A stretch of 32,299 nt of DNA from contig NZ_JAMFSB010000353.1 in NCBI RefSeq assembly GCF_026225065.1, positions 1-32,299 on the forward strand, in the 5' to 3' direction. This DNA comes from Paraburkholderia sp. (GTDB taxonomy: Bacteria; Pseudomonadota; Gammaproteobacteria; Burkholderiales; Burkholderiaceae). Under the pieces are notes generated by a model. It had not been told where the DNA came from, searched no databases, and worked only from the letters and a program-made list of their open reading frames with translations. Positions 1-9,629 of the stretch are shown here, piece after piece; the first letter of the stretch is position 1, and each line of letters begins with the position of its first letter. The position numbers were made by a program, and so were the translations under genes.

Positions 1-1561
<1,561 letters not shown>

Positions 1562-1584
1562 TTAGGCATTCCTGCTGTGGAAAT

Positions 1585-1611
1585 TTGGCACTCTTCGCTG
1601 GCGAGTGCTGA
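1585..1611. promoter_or_regulatory. CIRCE operator (HrcA site) of groESL
   Basis: The sequence is TTGGCACTC-N9-GAGTGCTGA. The consensus CIRCE is TTAGCACTC-N9-GAGTGCTAA. The spacer is exactly 9 bases and both arms keep the core GCACTC/GAGTGC, with one mismatch to consensus in each arm. It sits in the groES leader just downstream of the predicted -10, the usual place for HrcA repression of chaperonin operons. Confidence 0.9.
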
Positions 1612-1620
1612 CCGTGATCG

Positions 1621-1650
1621 AGTATAAGAATCGACAAGGGCGCACTCCAA
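1621..1650 (-). promoter_or_regulatory. Predicted sigma70 promoter of groESL
   Basis: On the minus strand a -35-like TTGGAG (1645-1650) is followed after 18 bases by TATACT (1621-1626), a near-consensus -10. Transcription would start about 8 bases further on, at the edge of the CIRCE element, so HrcA binding would block initiation. I saw no clear sigma32 promoter, but a weak one cannot be excluded. Confidence 0.6.
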
Positions 1651-1825
1651 TAACGAATCCTCAAATCCTTATCGGCGTTTTTCTGTTTAGTTTATTTGCG
1701 AGCCTGGTAAGCCGAGGGCAGCGGGCGTTCTACACATTGGGTTCGATCGATATCACGATTGCTCGTTTGGTCGGCGCGGCTTCAGTTGCTACGATGGTCA
1801 GTTGGCCCATGACGCACTGACGCTG

Positions 1826-3127
1826 ATGAAAAAGGTTCGCGACACCACACCCCATGCACCGGACAGGCCCACTTCGCGCGGCCGTCGCCGTTTGCTGGGC
1901 GGACTCGCCGCGAGCGGTCTGGTGGTCGCGCAGCGCGCTGGTGCGGCGGCAAACCCGCTGCTAAAGCCGCTTGATATCGCGCCATGGAGCCGCACGCCGG
2001 GCACGCCGATACTCGAGCATCCCTATGGCTTGCCCTCAGCGCACGAGGCCGACGTGGTGCGTCGTAGCGCGAAGGCGTGGCCATTGCCCGGGGCCGCTTC
2101 GTCGATGACGCCGCTAGCGGATCTGTTCGGCACAATCACGCCGAACGGTCTCGTCTACGAACGGCATCACAACGGTGTGCCGGATATCGATCCCGATCAG
2201 CACCGCCTCGTGATTCATGGCCTTGTACGCGAGCCGAAGCTGTTCACGATGGATGACCTGGTTCGCCTGCCGTCCGAATCGCGGATCCATTTCATCGAAT
2301 GCTCCGGCAATACCGGCGGCGAATGGAATGGACCCAGCGGCCAACCGGTGCAACTAACGCACGGTTTGCTGTCGTGCTGCGAATGGACGGGGGTGCGGCT
2401 TTCGACCTTGCTGGAAGAAGTGGGTGGCCTGTCGACCTCGAAAGATGGGCAAGGTGGACGCGGCGGCTGGATGCTGGCGGAAGGCGCGGATGCCGCGGCG
2501 ATGACGCGCAGCTTGCCGCTCGATCGCATCCTCGAGCGTGCCATGGTGGTCTATGCGCAGAACGGTGAGCATTTGCGCCCGGAAAACGGCTATCCGTTGC
2601 GCCTGATCGTGCCGGGCTTCGAAGGCAACACGAACGTCAAGTGGCTACGCCGTCTGAAGTTCGTCGATGCACCGCTGCAGACACGCGAGGAAACCTCTCG
2701 ATACACGAGCCTGATGGCAAATGGAACCGCCCGTCAGTTCGCGTTCGAAATGGATGCAAAGTCTGTGATTACCCGGCCTTCGCCTGGGCATCGTCTGAGC
2801 ACGCAAGGCTATTACCCGATCACTGGCCTCGCCTGGTCAGGGCGCGGTGCGATTCGCAAGGTCGAGGTATCGACGGATGCGGGCGCAACGTGGCAGCTCG
2901 CACGCCTCGACGGGAGCCCGCGCGATCGCGCGCTGTCGCGCTTTCAACTGGACTGGCTATGGCAGGGTGCGCCCGCGGTGATCCTGTCGCGCGCCACTGA
3001 TTCGACCGGCTACGTGCAGCCCACGCGGGAAGCGCTAGTGGCTGCACGTGGGTTGAACTCGCAGTATCACTACAACGCGATTCAGCAATGGCGTATTGAG
3101 GCTAATGGCGAGGTGCGCAATGCGTAA
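1826..3127 (+). CDS. soxC: SoxC-type molybdenum sulfite/sulfane dehydrogenase
   Basis: This is a periplasmic enzyme of the sulfite oxidase fold that oxidises sulfite or protein-bound sulfane sulfur and passes electrons to a c-type cytochrome. From the ATG at 1826 it has 433 residues, the usual SoxC size. An N-terminal GRRRLLGG motif (about residues 19-26) followed by a hydrophobic stretch looks like a Tat signal, as expected for a molybdopterin enzyme. The segment HFIECSGNTGGEW holds the Cys (about residue 159) that ligates molybdenum. The C-terminal half (IRKVEVSTDAGATWQLA) matches the dimerisation domain. A TTG at 1802 would add 8 residues; neither start has a good ribosome site. Its stop overlaps the start of soxD. 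No soxABXYZ is visible, so a role as a stand-alone sulfite dehydrogenase is possible. Confidence 0.88.
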   Translation: MKKVRDTTPHAPDRPTSRGRRRLLGGLAASGLVVAQRAGAAANPLLKPLDIAPWSRTPGTPILEHPYGLPSAHEADVVRRSAKAWPLPGAASSMTPLADLFGTITPNGLVYERHHNGVPDIDPDQHRLVIHGLVREPKLFTMDDLVRLPSESRIHFIECSGNTGGEWNGPSGQPVQLTHGLLSCCEWTGVRLSTLLEEVGGLSTSKDGQGGRGGWMLAEGADAAAMTRSLPLDRILERAMVVYAQNGEHLRPENGYPLRLIVPGFEGNTNVKWLRRLKFVDAPLQTREETSRYTSLMANGTARQFAFEMDAKSVITRPSPGHRLSTQGYYPITGLAWSGRGAIRKVEVSTDAGATWQLARLDGSPRDRALSRFQLDWLWQGAPAVILSRATDSTGYVQPTREALVAARGLNSQYHYNAIQQWRIEANGEVRNA

Positions 3128-3659
3128 TGTGTTGAGACGCACGCTTGCGCCTAGCGTTTTTGTCGTTGCGAGTGTGCTGGCGTCGAGCGCATACGCGGGC
3201 TACGGTGTCGGCACACCGTTATCGGACCAGGACCTCGCGGCATGGAATATCGACATCGCGCCCGACGGCCGCGGCCTGCCCGCAGGTAGCGGCGATGTCG
3301 CCACGGGTGCACGCGTGTTTGCGGCGCAATGCGCCGCATGCCATGGCGCGCAGGGCCAAGGGTTGCTCGGCGATGCGTTAGTGGGTGGGCGCGGCACGTT
3401 GGCGAGCGCGAAGCCGAAACGCACGGTAGGCAGCTACTGGCCTTACGCGACCACGCTGTTCGACTACATTCGCCGTGCGATGCCCTTTACTGCGCCCGAG
3501 TCGCTTTCCGCCGATGACGTCTATGCGGTTTGCGCATTCGTGCTCAACCAGAACGGCATCGTGCCGCCGGACACCCGTCTGGACGCACGGTCTTTGCCGG
3601 CTGTGAAAATGCCGAACCGCGATGGCTTCGTGGTCGATCCACGACCGGGGCGACTCTGA
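3120..3659 (+). CDS. soxD: SoxD-type c-type cytochrome subunit
   Basis: This is a periplasmic electron-acceptor subunit for SoxC. The 179-residue product has a signal peptide ending near SAYA (residue 26), one haem-binding motif CAACH (Cys71, Cys74, His75), and a likely distal haem ligand Met121 in AMPF. The segment VGSYWPYATTLFDYIRRAMPF is typical of the SoxD/SorB-like cytochromes. The ATG at 3120 overlaps the end of soxC by 8 bases, which indicates translational coupling and decides this start over an in-frame start further up. Some family members, such as the Paracoccus protein, are about twice as long and carry two haems; this one has a single haem. Confidence 0.87.
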   Translation: MRNVLRRTLAPSVFVVASVLASSAYAGYGVGTPLSDQDLAAWNIDIAPDGRGLPAGSGDVATGARVFAAQCAACHGAQGQGLLGDALVGGRGTLASAKPKRTVGSYWPYATTLFDYIRRAMPFTAPESLSADDVYAVCAFVLNQNGIVPPDTRLDARSLPAVKMPNRDGFVVDPRPGRL

Positions 3660-3746
3660 ACTGAGTCGAGGCGGAAGAGGCCGTTTCTCCTTGTTGCCAA
3701 TGCGGTTTTTGCTGCGTTCTCCGAAAACCAATCCACAAAAACTTGT

Positions 3747-3775
3747 TTGCGCTTGCTTGAGCGGCACACTAGATT
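3747..3775 (+). promoter_or_regulatory. Predicted sigma70 promoter for the 3808-5700 operon
   Basis: TTGCGC (3747-3752) and TAGATT (3770-3775) are separated by 17 bases. Transcription would begin near 3782, leaving a leader of about 25 bases that carries the ribosome site GGAGG just before the ATG at 3808. This supports a new transcription unit starting after soxD. Confidence 0.5.
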
Positions 3776-3807
3776 TGACTGGATGGCATTGAATCGACGG
3801 AGGTCGT

Positions 3808-4056
3808 ATGGCCACACATTCAGCGACGCTTTTTTGGGGCGGACTCCGCCATCCTGTGCGAAGCCTGCAAAAGCAATTGTCAAAGCGCGTCCCGGTGAAT
3901 CCGGATCGGTCCCCTGACGAGACATCGGCGGCGGCCCACAGCTGCCAATCGTCCGAGCGGTTGGAACGCATTGCCGCGTACGCGCGCAGCGGCTATTTTC
4001 ATATGGAATACACTGCCGGCATGTTTGTCGTGCCGCTCGACATTCCGCCGGGATGA
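3808..4056 (+). CDS. Unknown 82-residue protein
   Basis: I do not recognise this protein. It begins MATHSATLFWGGLRHPV and ends YTAGMFVVPLDIPPG, with no signal peptide, membrane segment or known motif. Support for it being real is contextual: a strong ribosome site (GGAGG, 6 bases before the ATG), a plausible promoter at 3747-3775, and an SDR gene only 31 bases downstream on the same strand. The middle (residues about 28-55) is polar and rich in Ser, Pro and Arg, so it may be poorly folded. It could be a small partner of the two oxidoreductases that follow, or a leader-like ORF. Confidence 0.5.
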   Translation: MATHSATLFWGGLRHPVRSLQKQLSKRVPVNPDRSPDETSAAAHSCQSSERLERIAAYARSGYFHMEYTAGMFVVPLDIPPG

Positions 4057-4087
4057 TGCTCACGACCAGAACACAAAGGAGGGCGCA

Positions 4088-4843
4088 ATGACCGACGCTG
4101 TCGGGCAAGGCGAGGCGCGCAAGCGTGTCGCGTGGATTGCCGGTGTGGGAGCGAGCGCTGGACTTGGCGCGGCGCTCGCGCGCCGCTTTGCTCGCGAGGG
4201 CTTCAGCGTTGCCGTGACGGGCCGCTCGCGCGAACGGCTCGATGCGGTCGTCGATGAGATTCGCGGCACGGGTGGCCATGCTCTGGCATTTCCCGGCGAC
4301 GTCACAAGCGAAAGCGACCTGGTCGCAATCGCGAGGCAACTCGCTGAGGCGGGTAAGCTCGAAGCGGCAATTTTCAATGCCGCTAGCGGGATACGGGTGC
4401 CGACGCTTGAGTTGACTGCCGAGCAGTTCGAAGCGGCGTGGCGCGTCTCGACGCTCGGCGGCTTCCTGTTCGCCAGGGCGGCGCTGCCGGCACTCCTGGC
4501 CGCGGGCCAAGGTTCGCTGCTGTTCACAGGCGCGACCGCTTCGTTGCGCGGCCGTCCGCCATTTGCGGCATTTGCTTCCGCCAAGGCCGCTTTGCGCTCT
4601 CTTGCGCAGAGTCTCGCGCGTGAGTTCGGGCCAAAGAATATTCATGTTGCGCATGTGGTGATCGATGGAGGCATCGACGGTGAGCGGCTGCGTACGTCTG
4701 CACCGCAGCGTGTTGCCGAAAGCGGACCGGATGGCCTGCTCAATCCCGACGATATCGCCGAGGCCTATTGGCATCTCCATCAGCAGCGGCGCAGCGCGTG
4801 GTCGCAGGAAATCGATTTGCGACCGTTCAGCGAATCGTTTTAA
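4088..4843 (+). CDS. SDR-family protein lacking the usual catalytic Tyr
   Basis: This is a short-chain dehydrogenase/reductase fold of 251 residues with a Rossmann domain. The nucleotide-binding motif GASAGLG (about residues 18-24) is present and the usual NNAG appears as FNAASG. The active-site region reads TGATASLRG...FAAFASAK. Where most SDRs have Tyr-x3-Lys, this one has Phe-x3-Lys (FASAK). The Ser-like position of TGATAS is kept. The ATG at 4088 follows AAAGGAGGGCGCA, a strong ribosome site. The next gene, a CmcJ/NvfI-family enzyme, starts 17 bases after its stop. Loss of the Tyr means ordinary SDR chemistry is doubtful; a related proteobacterial SDR subgroup with the same gap is familiar to me, but its activity is not. 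Confidence 0.85.
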   Translation: MTDAVGQGEARKRVAWIAGVGASAGLGAALARRFAREGFSVAVTGRSRERLDAVVDEIRGTGGHALAFPGDVTSESDLVAIARQLAEAGKLEAAIFNAASGIRVPTLELTAEQFEAAWRVSTLGGFLFARAALPALLAAGQGSLLFTGATASLRGRPPFAAFASAKAALRSLAQSLAREFGPKNIHVAHVVIDGGIDGERLRTSAPQRVAESGPDGLLNPDDIAEAYWHLHQQRRSAWSQEIDLRPFSESF

Positions 4844-4860
4844 GGGGAAGGGGCTCTAAC

Positions 4861-5700
4861 ATGAGCGATATTGTCGTCGATACGCCCGCGTCGGTTACGA
4901 CGATCGAGGCGGAGCTGAACTATCTCGAGTCCAATGGCGAGAGGCCGGTGTCGTACCAATACGAACCACCGCCCGGCGTCCCCAAACGCAGCGGCGTGTA
5001 CCGGGCGCATCGTGTGACGATCTCGAATGCGCGCATCGCGCCGCCGCCAGGTGCGTTGTCGCTCGATCGCAATGGTTTCGAACTGCATCGCCGCGCGAGC
5101 GCGCTCAGCGATTTCTCCGACCCGGCGAAGATCGAGTCCGTCTATTACCGGGAAGCAGACGCGCTGCTCAAAGAAGCCACTGGGGCGAAGCGGGTGGTCG
5201 TGTTCGATCACACGCTGCGTGACGGCAGGGTTGATCGACATGATGGCGTGAGGGAACCGGTCAAATACATCCATAACGACCAGACATTCGTGTCGGGGCC
5301 TCGCCGGGTGCGTGACCATTTACCGCGAGATGAAGCTGAGCAACTGCTGAAGGGCCGCGTAGCGATCGTCAACCTGTGGCGACCAATCGGCGAAACCGTG
5401 CAATCGTCGCCGCTTGCGCTGTGCGATTCACGCAGTATTGCGCTCAACGATCTGGTGGCTTCGGACCTCGTCTATCCCGACAAGGTGGGCGAGACGTATG
5501 CGCTGGTTTTCAATCCGCGACACCGTTGGTATTACTTCCCCAACATGACGCCCGATGAATACCTGCTGCTGAAGATCTACGATTCGGCGGGTGACGGAAT
5601 TGCGCGTCTGACTGCGCATACGGCCTTTGACGATCCTACGTCGCCGGCCGATGCGCCGTTGCGCCGCAGCATTGAACTGCGAGCGCTGCTCTTCTTTTGA
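4861..5700 (+). CDS. CmcJ/NvfI-family putative non-haem iron oxygenase
   Basis: The 279-residue product matches the CmcJ/NvfI family, which includes fungal and actinobacterial tailoring enzymes of secondary metabolism such as the cephamycin CmcJ protein and the NvfI endoperoxide-forming oxygenase. Visible family segments are VKYIHNDQT (His138, Asp140, a possible HxD iron pair), NLWRPI, LALCDSRS, NPRHRWYYFP and TAHTAFDDPT (His253, a possible distal ligand). It ends RALLFF, as many members do. It is probably cytosolic. It follows the SDR gene by 17 bases, so the pair likely works on one small molecule. The substrate is unknown. Confidence 0.82.
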   Translation: MSDIVVDTPASVTTIEAELNYLESNGERPVSYQYEPPPGVPKRSGVYRAHRVTISNARIAPPPGALSLDRNGFELHRRASALSDFSDPAKIESVYYREADALLKEATGAKRVVVFDHTLRDGRVDRHDGVREPVKYIHNDQTFVSGPRRVRDHLPRDEAEQLLKGRVAIVNLWRPIGETVQSSPLALCDSRSIALNDLVASDLVYPDKVGETYALVFNPRHRWYYFPNMTPDEYLLLKIYDSAGDGIARLTAHTAFDDPTSPADAPLRRSIELRALLFF

Positions 5701-5703
5701 CTA

Positions 5704-5727
5704 ACCGGCCGCTTGGGAGCGGCCGGT
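5704..5727. terminator. Hairpin between convergent CmcJ-family and porin genes
   Basis: ACCGGCCGC (5704-5712), the loop TTGGGA, and GCGGCCGGT (5719-5727) form a perfect 9-bp stem. It lies 3 bases after one stop codon and 10 bases before the other gene's stop on the opposite strand. That is the usual place for a bidirectional terminator. No U-tract follows on either side, so termination efficiency is uncertain. Confidence 0.65.
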
Positions 5728-5737
5728 GTCCACCCAC

Positions 5738-6937
5738 TTAGAAGCGATGGGTGATGCCGACGATAGCGGCGAGCTGGTGGTTGTCAGCCGAATAGGCGCT
5801 GCCGCTCAGATCTGCAACTGCCTTCTTGCCCGTCGAGTCGATACCCGAAGCCGTCTCGAAGAAGCCGATCGCGTAGAACGAAGTGCGCTTCGACACCGAG
5901 TAGATCGCGCCCAGGTTGAACTGGTTGTACTTCGCGCTGCCCAGGTTGTCTGCGCCGCTGTTGTGCGTGTAGATATAAGCGGCTGCCAGCAGCAGAGCCG
6001 GGTTCACCTGGTACTTCAGGTTGGCTTCGCCCGAGTTGAACGTTGCATTGCCCGTGTACTTCGGAGCCGTGATCTGACCCACTGCGGTGACCGAACCCAG
6101 GTTGCCGAATTGCGTGTTCGAATACAGCAGGCCGACGGTTGCCGGTCCGATTGCATACGAACCACCCGCCACGATGATCTGCTGCGAACCCGCCGTAGCG
6201 TAGCCGCCGTAGATCTTGTTGTTCATGTTGTCGTTCGCACCCGTGGCCGAAGACGTCGGCGACGACGAATTGCCCTGGTTGCCGTAGGTCGCGTAGTACG
6301 GATCCTTCACGAACGTGTAGCCTGCGCCGAGGTGAATCGGACCGTTCGCATACGAGACCGCCCCGTCGATCACCGAGTTCCTGGTGAAGTCGCCAGCCTG
6401 ACCGCCCAGGCTGTACAGCGCGCCTGCCTGCAGACCGTTGTAGTTCGGGCTCGTATACTTGAGCGAGTTCTGGACGCGGTTCGACGTATCGACGTTGTCG
6501 ACGTCGCTGGCGCGCGTGCCGTAGCTGAGGCCCGAGGCGGCCCAGTCGGCACCGGAGGCGAACACAGAGGTCAGGTCGTTGCTGATCGAATATTGACGGC
6601 CAACCGTCAACGTACCGAACGTGGTGCTGCTCAAACCGACGAAAGCTTTACGGCCGAATTCCAGGCCGCCTTGGGACAGTGCACCCGTGCCCGTGGTGTA
6701 GCCGTTTTCAAGGGTGAAGATCGCCGACAGGCCGCCACCCAGGTCTTCCGTGCCCTTCAGGCCCCAGCGTGACGAGTTTGCCTGCGAGACTGCGTATTCG
6801 TGCAAGCCTTTGACGTTGTTATTGAACAGAATACCCGCGTCGACGATACCGTACAGAGTCACGCTGCTTTGTGCATGTGCGGCGCCGGCAAACGCGCCAA
6901 GAGCGAGTAGTGCCACCGAGGTCTTTTTCATTTTCAT
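5738..6937 (-). CDS. Trimeric outer-membrane porin (Gram-negative porin, OmpC-like)
   Basis: This is a 16-strand beta-barrel porin for diffusion of small hydrophilic solutes across the outer membrane. The 399-residue product has a signal peptide (MKMKKTSVALLALGAFAG, cut after AHA near residue 22), then QSSVTLYGIVDAGI, a very common start of mature Burkholderiales porins. Typical internal segments are SSRWGLKGTEDLGGGLSAIF, FGRKAFVGL and GTLTVGRQYS. It ends in HRF, the C-terminal Phe needed by the BAM assembly machine. An internal ATG at 6931 (MKKTS) is an equally good start. It stands alone, converging on the CmcJ-family gene. Confidence 0.95.
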   Translation of the reverse strand: MKMKKTSVALLALGAFAGAAHAQSSVTLYGIVDAGILFNNNVKGLHEYAVSQANSSRWGLKGTEDLGGGLSAIFTLENGYTTGTGALSQGGLEFGRKAFVGLSSTTFGTLTVGRQYSISNDLTSVFASGADWAASGLSYGTRASDVDNVDTSNRVQNSLKYTSPNYNGLQAGALYSLGGQAGDFTRNSVIDGAVSYANGPIHLGAGYTFVKDPYYATYGNQGNSSSPTSSATGANDNMNNKIYGGYATAGSQQIIVAGGSYAIGPATVGLLYSNTQFGNLGSVTAVGQITAPKYTGNATFNSGEANLKYQVNPALLLAAAYIYTHNSGADNLGSAKYNQFNLGAIYSVSKRTSFYAIGFFETASGIDSTGKKAVADLSGSAYSADNHQLAAIVGITHRF

Positions 6938-7674
6938 CTGATTTCACTTTGTGTGAGTGGGGCTGTCACTCGCAAGGCGAGCAAGTCCCATTTATGTCAG
7001 CTGTTCGTTGCGCGAATCGTATGGACTACGATATAAACCCCGCGCTCGGACAACCGGCTGATAGCGAGAACGGACGACAGCAAAACTGTTCCCGCTTTTT
7101 CCTGCTCCGCCAAGACCTCCCCGTCTCCAATTCGGGGTACCGCCGTCAGTGGCCAGTAAGAATGCCGTGAATATATCGAAAACATAATTGTTTAGGGCTG
7201 GAAAATTTTGCTCTGTCTCGTTCTCACAACGTGCATAAGCGGGTCATCTATTACTTTGTTATGTGCATATATTGCGGGTGCACGAAAGGGCAGGCATCGG
7301 CACCTGGCTATGGTTTCAAAATGCTTTCAATACAAGGGGCGGCAAGTTTTAACCGGTCGATTGTCACGGGAATGCCCTGGATTGATGTCAGCAGCACGCG
7401 CGCTCGCTCCTTATGCTGGCCGCGCAAACGTTAAAACGGCGAGCTTCGGCGTCAACACATAAGCAAAGCGAAATTTGTTGGTTGGGGCGTACGAGGACCG
7501 CCGCGATACTTGGCTTCTCAGTGCCTGGAGGGCGCAGGTTATCGCGGGTTGACGTTGGGCCACGCTTCGCACTAGCGCACCGTTTCTTCGGACAAAACTC
7601 TCCACCAGCCAGGCGTTTTAACAGCGCAGCGCTCGCGGCTTGCCTGCGAAACCATGCGGGAGATTGGAATCATC
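6938..7674. other. Long intergenic region between porin and ABC operon
   Basis: About 740 bases without a gene I can support. It must hold the porin promoter (minus strand) and the ABC-operon promoter (plus strand). The stretch about 7150-7340 is noticeably richer in A and T than its surroundings. Short open frames occur on both strands but lack ribosome sites and family resemblance. A TTGACG at 7549-7554 could be a -35 for the ABC operon, but the sequence 17 bases later (CTAGCG) is a poor -10. Confidence 0.6.
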
Positions 7675-8763
7675 ATGTCCACCCAGCTCGATTCGGTTAC
7701 GACGCGCGATGCGGCCGACGTGAAACCGGCCACGGCCACGATGACGCGCGCAACGCTTTCGCGCGGCGCGTCCATCACATGGCTTGCCGCGCTGGCCTGG
7801 CTCGGCAGTGCAGCGCTGACCCAATGGTGGCCAGCCGCCGACGACTGGCCTTACACGCGGCAATACCTCGTCATCAAGCTGGTGCTCGCGGCATTGGCCG
7901 TTGCTGTCGGCGTGGCCGGGTGGCGCAGCCGGGCGGGCGAAGACGGCAAGGCGGGCGATGCGCGTGCAGCGCAACATAATGTCAAACCGCAGGCGCGCGT
8001 CGATGCCTGGGTTCACGCGATGCCCTGGCTGCTCGCGTTGGCCGTTGGCATCACGGCGTGGGAAGTGCTGACCGCGCAACTCGAATGGCTGCCGCGGCCT
8101 TTCTTCGCGCCGCCGCAGGCGCTGATCGGGGTATACGCGGAGGACTATTCGCGACTCGGTTCGAGTGTCGCGCACTCGTTTGGCCTGCTTGCCTACGGCT
8201 ACGTGCTGGGTGCTGCGACGGGTTTTATCGTGGGCGTCGGTATTGGCTGGTCGAAGGCGGTGGGCTACTGGGTGCATCCGGTGCTGCGCCTCATCGGCCC
8301 GCTACCGGCGACGGCCTGGCTACCTCTTGCTTTCTTCTTCTTTCCTTCGAGTTTTAGCGCCAGCGTGTTCCTGATTGCGCTCGCCACCGCGTTTCCGGTG
8401 GCCGTGTTGACGTGGTCGGGTGTCGCCAGCGTCAACACGGCCTATTACGACATCGCGCGCACGCTGGGCGCCAGACCCGGGTTTCTGATCCTCCGGGTGG
8501 CGATTCCCGCGGCGTTACCTTCGGTTTTCGTGGGTCTTTTCATGGGCCTCGGCGCATCGTTTTCAGTACTGATCGTCGCCGAGATGATGGGTGTGAAGGC
8601 TGGGCTTGGCTGGTATCTGCAGTGGGCGCAAGGCTGGGCGGCGTACGCGAACATGTATGCGGCGCTATTTGTGATGGCGCTGATGTGCTCGGGCCTCATC
8701 ACGCTGCTGTTCCGCGTTCGCGACCGGCTGCTCGGATGGCAGAAAGGATTGCTCAAATGGTAG
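7675..8763 (+). CDS. ABC transporter permease, SsuC/TauC/NrtB family, with N-terminal extension
   Basis: This is an inner-membrane channel subunit of a sulfonate/nitrate-type importer. The C-terminal part, from about residue 105, is the usual binding-protein-dependent permease domain; the EAA-like loop is visible in ARTLGARPGFLILRVAIPAA. Ahead of it are about 100 extra residues with two likely membrane segments (WLAALAWLGSAALTQWW and LVIKLVLAALAVAVGVAGW), so the 362-residue chain is about 100 residues longer than typical SsuC. The ATG at 7675 lies 11 bases after GGGAGA and is preferred to the ATG at 7654. Its stop overlaps the ATPase gene by 7 bases. The substrate cannot be read from sequence. 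Confidence 0.9.
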   Translation: MSTQLDSVTTRDAADVKPATATMTRATLSRGASITWLAALAWLGSAALTQWWPAADDWPYTRQYLVIKLVLAALAVAVGVAGWRSRAGEDGKAGDARAAQHNVKPQARVDAWVHAMPWLLALAVGITAWEVLTAQLEWLPRPFFAPPQALIGVYAEDYSRLGSSVAHSFGLLAYGYVLGAATGFIVGVGIGWSKAVGYWVHPVLRLIGPLPATAWLPLAFFFFPSSFSASVFLIALATAFPVAVLTWSGVASVNTAYYDIARTLGARPGFLILRVAIPAALPSVFVGLFMGLGASFSVLIVAEMMGVKAGLGWYLQWAQGWAAYANMYAALFVMALMCSGLITLLFRVRDRLLGWQKGLLKW

Positions 8764-9587
8764 CCGTACCCGAAGTGCTTGCGCGGTCCGATAGCGGGCG
8801 TGCGTTGCGTGGCGGCGCGCGTATCGATGTGCGTCGTGTGTGCCATCAGTTCGCACTGCGTGGCGCGACGTTGCCGGTGTTACAGGACATCCACTTCGCC
8901 GTGGAACCCGGCGAGTTCGTTGCCTTGCTGGGACCGAGCGGTTGCGGCAAGTCGACGCTGCTGCGGCTCGTCGCCGGCCTCGACAAGCCGACGCAAGGCA
9001 CGCTGCACGCCGATGGCGCCGAGATCACCGGCCCCGATCCGTCGCGGGTCGTCGTCTTCCAGGATCCCACGCTGTATCCGTGGCGTACGGTGCGCGGCAA
9101 TGTCGGGGTTGGCCCGGAGGCGCAGCGCCGTCGACGCGGCTGGCGGCGCGACGCGCTTCACGACCAGACGCAGGATCGCATCGACGCCGTCCTGCAACTG
9201 GTCGGTCTCAGCGAATTCGCCGACGCGTTTCCGCATCAGCTCTCAGGTGGCATGGCGCAGCGCGTGGCGCTGGCGCGCGCGCTGGTCAACGATCCCGCGC
9301 TGCTGGTGCTCGACGAGCCGTTCGGCAAGCTCGATTCGCTGACGCGCATTCGTATGCAGGGCGAACTGGCGCGTCTGTGGCAGGGCGCAGGTTTCTCGGT
9401 CCTGCTCGTGACCCACGACGTCGAAGAGGCGTTGCTGCTTGCCGACCGCGTCATCGTGTTGAGCGAACGGCCAGCACGCATCGTCGCGGAAGTTCGCAAC
9501 GACGCGCCGTATCCGCGGCATCGCGACGATCCGAAGCTGGTTGCGCTGCGCCGCGAAGTGCTTGCGCAGCTGGGGCTCGACACCTGA
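8757..9587 (+). CDS. ABC transporter ATPase, SsuB/TauB/NrtD family
   Basis: This is the cytosolic ATP-hydrolysing subunit of the importer. The 276 residues contain Walker [10 protein letters not shown] (59-67), a Q-loop Gln near 102 (VVFQDP), the signature LSGGMAQR (from 162), Walker B LLVLDEP (182-188) and the switch-region LVTHDVEEALLLADR. The ATG at 8757 lies inside the last codons of the permease gene (ATGGTAGCC), so translation is probably coupled. The binding-protein gene follows 42 bases later. The YPWRTVRGNV segment after the Q-loop is usual for sulfonate/taurine/nitrate ATPases. Confidence 0.93.
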   Translation: MVAVPEVLARSDSGRALRGGARIDVRRVCHQFALRGATLPVLQDIHFAVEPGEFVALLGPSGCGKSTLLRLVAGLDKPTQGTLHADGAEITGPDPSRVVVFQDPTLYPWRTVRGNVGVGPEAQRRRRGWRRDALHDQTQDRIDAVLQLVGLSEFADAFPHQLSGGMAQRVALARALVNDPALLVLDEPFGKLDSLTRIRMQGELARLWQGAGFSVLLVTHDVEEALLLADRVIVLSERPARIVAEVRNDAPYPRHRDDPKLVALRREVLAQLGLDT

Positions 9588-9629
9588 GCACGCATTCGTA
9601 CAACATTGACCACACGACGAAAACACAAA

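Noticed and set aside
1802..1825. TTG start for SoxC
   Set aside because: It adds only eight residues before MKKV; the ATG at 1826 gives a normal Tat signal. It remains possible.
3651..3668. CGACTC-TGAACT-GAGTCG hairpin across the soxD stop codon
   Set aside because: Only a 6-bp stem that includes the stop codon, and no U-tract; too weak to call a terminator.
3521..4780. 419-codon open frame on the minus strand over soxD end and the SDR gene
   Set aside because: Low-complexity Arg/Cys-rich product; the plus strand has a recognisable SDR with a strong ribosome site.
5726..6772. 348-codon open frame on the plus strand
   Set aside because: Antisense of the porin gene; composition dominated by Arg and Val with no domain.
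7208..7462. Small overlapping open frames in the porin-ABC gap
   Set aside because: No ribosome sites, no recognisable products, and several overlap in different frames.
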